From CAZJOD01 sp964547525 (GTDB taxonomy: Bacteria; Bacillota; Clostridia; JAAYHZ01), in assembly GCA_964547525.1 (NCBI GenBank), contig CAZJOD010000061.1, positions 1-19,678 of the forward strand: 19,678 bases of DNA, in the 5' to 3' direction. The stretch's first letter is position 1; every line of letters starts with the position of its first letter. The position numbers and the translations under genes were made by a program. A model generated the notes under the pieces. It did not search any database. It had not been told where the DNA came from and worked only from the letters and a program-made list of their open reading frames with translations. Below are positions 15,508 to 19,678 of this stretch, in pieces.

Positions 15508-16494
15508 ATGTTTGAACCGGAAAAAACAATAGAGAATAATTATGATATAAAAATATCTTCATATATACCCTATAGGGAAGGCTTATTAATAACAGATATA
15601 GACAAAAAAAAATACTTTTTAAAAACCGTTAATCTATCTGATGAAAGATTATTTTTTATGTACGGACTAAAGAAGTATTTATATGAAAACGGGTTTACCA
15701 ATACCGACCGGATAATGATGACATCAGATAAGAACATATGTATAAAAGATGATAACTCAAAATACATACTGACTGATTTTATAATCGGAAGAGAATGTGA
15801 TTTCTTTGATCAAGGAGATATAATAAAGGCTACCCGGCTGTTGGCGGAATTCCATAAAGCGGCGGCAGGATATTCAAATTCCGAGAATACATATATACAA
15901 AGCTTTTTAGGATTAACTCCTAAGTGGTATGCTAAAAAAATAAAAGAGTTTAATCGCATTAAGAACCGGGCTTCCTATCGTAAAACAAAATTTGATTCAT
16001 TATTAATGGAGCACATAGACTACTTTATAGATAGAAGCAGCACTACTTTAGCTGCTCTTAGGAGTTCAAAATATTCCGACATGGTAAAAAAAGCAAATAG
16101 CGATCTGCCAATATGTCATAATGATTTTTCATATTATAATATACTTTGCAACAATAATGAATTTTATCTGATTAATTTTGATTCCTGCAGGTATGAACTG
16201 AAAATATTTGATATTGCAGATTTTATTACCCGGCGGATGAGGAAATGTAATTGGGAAATAGCCGAAACCTCCCTTATTCTTGATGAATATCATAAAATAT
16301 ATAGTATTGGAAATGATGAACTGGACTTAATGAAAATTATTATAAATTTTCCTGAAAAATTATGTAAAACTATAAATAGATATTACAACAGTAAAAAAAG
16401 CAAAGCAAAGTCCGGTTACCTGACAAAGCTCCAAGAGCTGATAGATGAAACCGAACCTTATGAAGAATATTATCGAAAATTACAGAATCTCTAG
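15508..16494 (+). CDS. CotS-family spore coat protein, kinase-like fold
   Basis: The product (328 aa) has the aminoglycoside-phosphotransferase/choline-kinase fold used by the CotS, CotI and YtaA group of coat-associated proteins. Visible features are an N-terminal lobe, ICHNDFSYYNIL with the catalytic-loop pattern H204-x-D206-x4-N211, and LINFDSC (222-225 region), where CotS proteins usually read IDFD. Here the first Asp is Asn223, although Asp225 remains, so metal binding or activity may be changed. The start at 15508 has GGAGGG ten bases upstream; an earlier in-frame ATG at 15358 lies before the terminator and is rejected. A mother-cell promoter precedes it. It converges on the MFS gene with a 54-base gap. 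It could instead be another small-molecule kinase of the same fold. Confidence 0.8.
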   Translation: MFEPEKTIENNYDIKISSYIPYREGLLITDIDKKKYFLKTVNLSDERLFFMYGLKKYLYENGFTNTDRIMMTSDKNICIKDDNSKYILTDFIIGRECDFFDQGDIIKATRLLAEFHKAAAGYSNSENTYIQSFLGLTPKWYAKKIKEFNRIKNRASYRKTKFDSLLMEHIDYFIDRSSTTLAALRSSKYSDMVKKANSDLPICHNDFSYYNILCNNNEFYLINFDSCRYELKIFDIADFITRRMRKCNWEIAETSLILDEYHKIYSIGNDELDLMKIIINFPEKLCKTINRYYNSKKSKAKSGYLTKLQELIDETEPYEEYYRKLQNL

Positions 16495-16548
16495 CTTTAT
16501 TCAACAAATAAATAAAAATATGTTTAATAACGAATTTAGAGGATAGGA

Positions 16549-17865
16549 TCATATGTTTGACCCCATTTTAGCTTCGCTATTAAACTTATTTTTATTTATA
16601 ATTAAGTATACGATTAACAAGTTATTTACTGTGAAGCTTATCATGAACATGAATTGAATAGGGCTGTTCGGAAAAAAACTACCGGTTATTACAGGCATAT
16701 TAACACGTATCATATTTCCTACAAAAGGTCCTAATATGCATCCAATTCCTAGTATTAAATTATAAAATCCTTCATAAACCGATTTTTGAATTTTTGGCAT
16801 TCTATCATATCTTAAATTGAGAGTAGCTAAAACCAAACCACTATTGGCAATTCCTGAAAAAATATGAGATAAAATCAGCATCCAAACGCTGTTATGTGTC
16901 ACAAAAGCCCAACTGATATACTCTAAACTAAAAAACACCAAGCAACCGACAAATACTACAAACCAGCCTTTTTTTTGCCCGACTTTACCCCAAAAAGGAG
17001 ACGCCATACCCTGTATTATCATCCTAAACGAGTATAAAACGGAATAGACCACAAACGATACTTCTAAATATTTTAACATATAAATATTTCGAAACGAGTA
17101 ACATAACCAAGCAAAGAAAAAGAAAACAGCTATGTATATCGTTAAGTTTCTATATTCTTTGTTCTTAAAAGGTATTTTGATCAAATCCGATATAGTTGTT
17201 TTATCAGCAGAAAGTTCATACTTTATATCGGTTATTTTGCTCATGTGGTAAAATTGCATAATAGCAAAAAAATAAGCGGTAATAAAAATAATTAAAAAGC
17301 CGATGTAACCTTTTTCAAAGTAATCTAAAACATATCCTAATACGAAAACAACTACACAAATAACCAGTTTGTCAAGTAATTCTCTTCGTGAAAAGTAATC
17401 GGCTCTATATTTAACATCAACAATCTCCATAACCCAAACATTTGTACCCGCTGTAACCATACCGTATAATATCATACCTATTGCTGTCACCGCTAATAAT
17501 ATTAAACCTGCGACCTTCCCCAAAAAAAATAAAGGAATGATTACTGATCCGCATATCAACAAATAAGCTGTAAACTGCATTGTGCACATTGCCTTTCTTC
17601 TGCGCACCAGCTTTTCATAGATTAAAGGAGATAAAAACATTGGTAAAAAACTATAAACGGACATAGATGAAATTATGCTGGCTAAAGTATCATTCGCACC
17701 TATGTAAATAGCAAATCCCGGTAGAAATACAGCTACAGCTACCGTATTTGCCGTTAATCCTCCTACAGTGGCAAGGTAAAATCGGGTCATATCCTTTTTT
17801 GTTTTATCATTAACTGCAGAATATTTTTGATAAAATACAAAAAAGCTTTTTATTTTTTTTAGCAT
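16549..17865 (-). CDS. MFS transporter, substrate unknown
   Basis: The product (438 aa) is an integral membrane protein with about 12 hydrophobic helices in two halves. A charged cytoplasmic loop (around residues 210-235) joins the halves, and a short basic motif, YEKLVRRRKAM, follows helix 2, as in major facilitator proteins. No feature identifies the substrate. It starts 17 bases after the stop of fhs, with GAGAG upstream, so it is likely the second gene of an fhs-led transcript. A link to folate or one-carbon compounds is conceivable from position only. No terminator was recognised in the 54-base gap to the convergent CotS-like gene. Confidence 0.85.
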   Translation of the reverse strand: MLKKIKSFFVFYQKYSAVNDKTKKDMTRFYLATVGGLTANTVAVAVFLPGFAIYIGANDTLASIISSMSVYSFLPMFLSPLIYEKLVRRRKAMCTMQFTAYLLICGSVIIPLFFLGKVAGLILLAVTAIGMILYGMVTAGTNVWVMEIVDVKYRADYFSRRELLDKLVICVVVFVLGYVLDYFEKGYIGFLIIFITAYFFAIMQFYHMSKITDIKYELSADKTTISDLIKIPFKNKEYRNLTIYIAVFFFFAWLCYSFRNIYMLKYLEVSFVVYSVLYSFRMIIQGMASPFWGKVGQKKGWFVVFVGCLVFFSLEYISWAFVTHNSVWMLILSHIFSGIANSGLVLATLNLRYDRMPKIQKSVYEGFYNLILGIGCILGPFVGNMIRVNMPVITGSFFPNSPIQFMFMISFTVNNLLIVYLIINKNKFNSEAKMGSNI

Positions 17866-17882
17866 CTTTTACTCTCTTTATA

Positions 17883-19553
17883 TTAAAATAAACCGGTGAT
17901 ATATCCGTCTTTTTGAATATCCATTTTTTCAGCGGCGGGAAATTTAGGCAATCCCGGCATGGTCATAACGTTTCCGGTTATAACTACAACAAAACCGGCA
18001 CCTGCAGACAACTTTACCTCCCTGACAGTTATCTCAAAATTTTTGGGGCGCCCCGTCAAATCCGCATCATCGGATAATGAATATTGTGTTTTAGCCATAC
18101 AGACAGGTAGTTTACCCATATTCATTCTTTCAATTTGTTCTATTTCTTTTTCTGCCGACTTAACATAGTTCACACGAGATCCTCCATAAATCTCTTTAAC
18201 AATAATATCAATTTTTTCTTTTATGGATAAATCGGTATCATACAAAGGAGAAAATTCTGTTTTTGTATTTTCCAATAACGATAATAATTTGTTTGCCAGC
18301 TCTAATCCACCCTCGCCTCCGGATAAGAAAACTTCAGACAGAGCGACTTCAACGTCATTTTGTTTACATAAATCATATAATATATTAAGCTCGCTTTCAG
18401 TATCAGTATCAAATTTATTAACAGCCACCAATACGGGTACACCAAATTTTCTAATATTTTCTATGTGTTTTTCTAAATTACAAAACCCTTTTTTAACAGC
18501 TTCACAATTCTCTTTTGAAAGGTTTTCCTTTGATACACCACCATTATATTTCAATGCTCGTAATGTAGCCACTATTACAGCCGCATCAGGTTTTAAATTT
18601 GCATATCTACATTTTATATTAAAGAATTTTTCCGCACCCAGATCTGCACCGAATCCGGCTTCGGTAACAACATAATCAGATAGTTTTAGCGCCAATTTGG
18701 TTGCCAGTACACTGTTACAACCGTGAGCAATATTAGCAAACGGCCCCCCGTGCATTAAAGCGGGTGTATTTTCCAGAGTTTGAACCAGATTTGGTTTTAT
18801 CGCATCCTTTAAAAGTAAAGCCATGGCTCCTTGAACTTTTAAATCACCAACCTTTATAGGTTGACCGGTTATGTTGTATGCTACGACAATGTTTTTTATT
18901 CTTTCCTTCAAATCGTCCATATCTACAGATAAACATAAAATAGCCATTAACTCGGAAGCTACAGATATGATAAAACCGTCTTCTCTCGGTATTCCGTTAA
19001 TCTTGCCTCCAAGCCCTACAACAACCTGTCTTAACGCCCTGTCATTCATGTCCATTGAGCGTTTCCAAAATATCTGTCCGGGATGAATGTTTAGACTGTT
19101 ACCCTGGTGTATATGATTATCAATAACGGCACTTAATAAATTATTAGCAGCGGTAATAGCATGAATATCTCCTGTGAAATGTAAGTTTATATCATCCATA
19201 GGAACAACTTGTGCATAACCTCCACCGGCTGCTCCTCCTTTTATTCCCATAACAGGACCTAATGACGGTTCTCTCAGGCACACAACCGCATTTTTGCCGA
19301 CTTTGCATAACGCTTGTCCCAAACCGATAGTAGTTGTGGTTTTACCTTCTCCCGCCGGAGTCGGATTTATAGCAGTAACTAAAATTAGCTTCCCGTCTTT
19401 TTGTTCTTTCTTTTTCTCTAATAAATCTAAAGATAATTTTGCTTTGTATTTTCCGTACATCTCCAGGTTATCTTCAGATATACCCATATTTCGGGCAATA
19501 TCTCGTATAGGCGTCATTGTACAATTTTTTGCAATTTCAATATCACTTAACAT
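17883..19553 (-). CDS. fhs: Formate-tetrahydrofolate ligase (10-formyl-THF synthetase)
   Basis: The product (556 aa) has the standard length. It joins formate to tetrahydrofolate using ATP, giving 10-formyl-THF for purine and formyl-methionine synthesis, and in acetogens for the methyl branch of the Wood-Ljungdahl pathway. The ATP-binding loop TPAGEGKTTTTIG is at 65-77, and the conserved LREPSLGPVMGIKGGAAGGG stretch is close behind it. GAGAGG lies about nine bases before the ATG at 19553. Its presence alone does not show acetogenesis, because none of the other pathway genes are in the window. The MFS gene follows closely. Upstream lies repeat copy C, in the opposite orientation relative to this gene from copy A relative to mscS. 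Confidence 0.97.
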   Translation of the reverse strand: MLSDIEIAKNCTMTPIRDIARNMGISEDNLEMYGKYKAKLSLDLLEKKKEQKDGKLILVTAINPTPAGEGKTTTTIGLGQALCKVGKNAVVCLREPSLGPVMGIKGGAAGGGYAQVVPMDDINLHFTGDIHAITAANNLLSAVIDNHIHQGNSLNIHPGQIFWKRSMDMNDRALRQVVVGLGGKINGIPREDGFIISVASELMAILCLSVDMDDLKERIKNIVVAYNITGQPIKVGDLKVQGAMALLLKDAIKPNLVQTLENTPALMHGGPFANIAHGCNSVLATKLALKLSDYVVTEAGFGADLGAEKFFNIKCRYANLKPDAAVIVATLRALKYNGGVSKENLSKENCEAVKKGFCNLEKHIENIRKFGVPVLVAVNKFDTDTESELNILYDLCKQNDVEVALSEVFLSGGEGGLELANKLLSLLENTKTEFSPLYDTDLSIKEKIDIIVKEIYGGSRVNYVKSAEKEIEQIERMNMGKLPVCMAKTQYSLSDDADLTGRPKNFEITVREVKLSAGAGFVVVITGNVMTMPGLPKFPAAEKMDIQKDGYITGLF

Positions 19554-19596
19554 AGTAAAATCCTCTCATTTATTTATTTAAACTTTATATGATTCT

Positions 19597-19678
19597 GCTG
19601 CAATAATTTTATTTTATTGAAACAAACAAGCGAACATTGAGCCGGAGTTTCAGTTTTCAGTAAGTGAGTTATTGCAGT
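19597..19678 (+). repeat. Copy C of the palindrome-ended repeat family, reaching the window end
   Basis: The left end CTGCAATAA (19598-19606) and right end TTATTGCAG (19669-19677) form a perfect 9-bp inverted repeat. The right end, GTAAGTGAGTTATTGCAGT, is identical to copy A. The left flank TTTATAT..GATTCT also resembles that of copy A. The interior is unlike A and B. It lies 43 bases upstream of the fhs start, within its promoter region, and may continue past the window. Confidence 0.72.

Noticed and set aside
17883..19553. Evidence of an acetogenic Wood-Ljungdahl cluster from fhs
   Set aside because: No other pathway gene is in the window and fhs is widespread in non-acetogenic clostridia.

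Overview
The window reads as chromosomal DNA from an anaerobic, endospore-forming member of the Clostridia (Firmicutes). The DNA is AT-rich by eye. Strong AGGAGG-type ribosome binding sites precede many genes. Full-length pyruvate:ferredoxin oxidoreductase, rubrerythrin and formate-tetrahydrofolate ligase point to an anaerobe with ferredoxin-linked and one-carbon metabolism. An SspF-type spore protein, a YaaL(DUF2508)-BofA pair and a CotS-like kinase-fold coat protein point to sporulation. No tRNA, rRNA, CRISPR array, transposase or phage gene was seen. The species cannot be named from this.

Layout. 1-288: 5' part of an L,D-transpeptidase (minus), cut by the window edge. 455-1524: an MscS-type channel gene bracketed by two copies (A, B) of a palindrome-ended repeat of about 87 bp. 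1545-2132: an HD-domain hydrolase (minus). 2566-2742: a small spore protein with a GTG start, followed by a second, unrelated structured repeat (E1). 2890-4094: a split ThrE-type threonine/serine exporter pair (minus). 4190-4924: a second HD-domain protein with a clear terminator. 5000-7263: divergent rubrerythrin (minus) and a FAD oxidoreductase-Rieske fusion (plus). 7278-10410: a two-gene minus-strand unit, VanW/G5 protein then a sugar kinase. 10707-11277: yaaL-like gene and a short bofA with a strong terminator. 11385-15210: a long leader with two candidate promoters and an operator-like palindrome, then pyruvate:ferredoxin oxidoreductase, followed by the second copy (E2) of the structured repeat. 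15433-16494: a mother-cell-type sporulation promoter and a CotS-like gene. 16549-19553: fhs followed by an MFS transporter (minus). 19597-19678: a third copy (C) of the palindrome-ended repeat, reaching the window end.

How the genes fit together. Most are ordinary housekeeping, stress and sporulation genes in short transcription units. The unexplained content is between genes. One family (A/B/C) shares the right end GTAAGTGAGTTATTGCAGT and complementary outer ends. The other family (E1/E2) shares a GC-rich core, 35 of 43 bases identical without gaps, in an otherwise AT-rich setting just after two unrelated plus-strand genes. The leader in front of the pyruvate:ferredoxin oxidoreductase gene also has features of regulated expression. 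I found no multi-gene system that is clearly new; the two repeat families are the best candidates for something undescribed.
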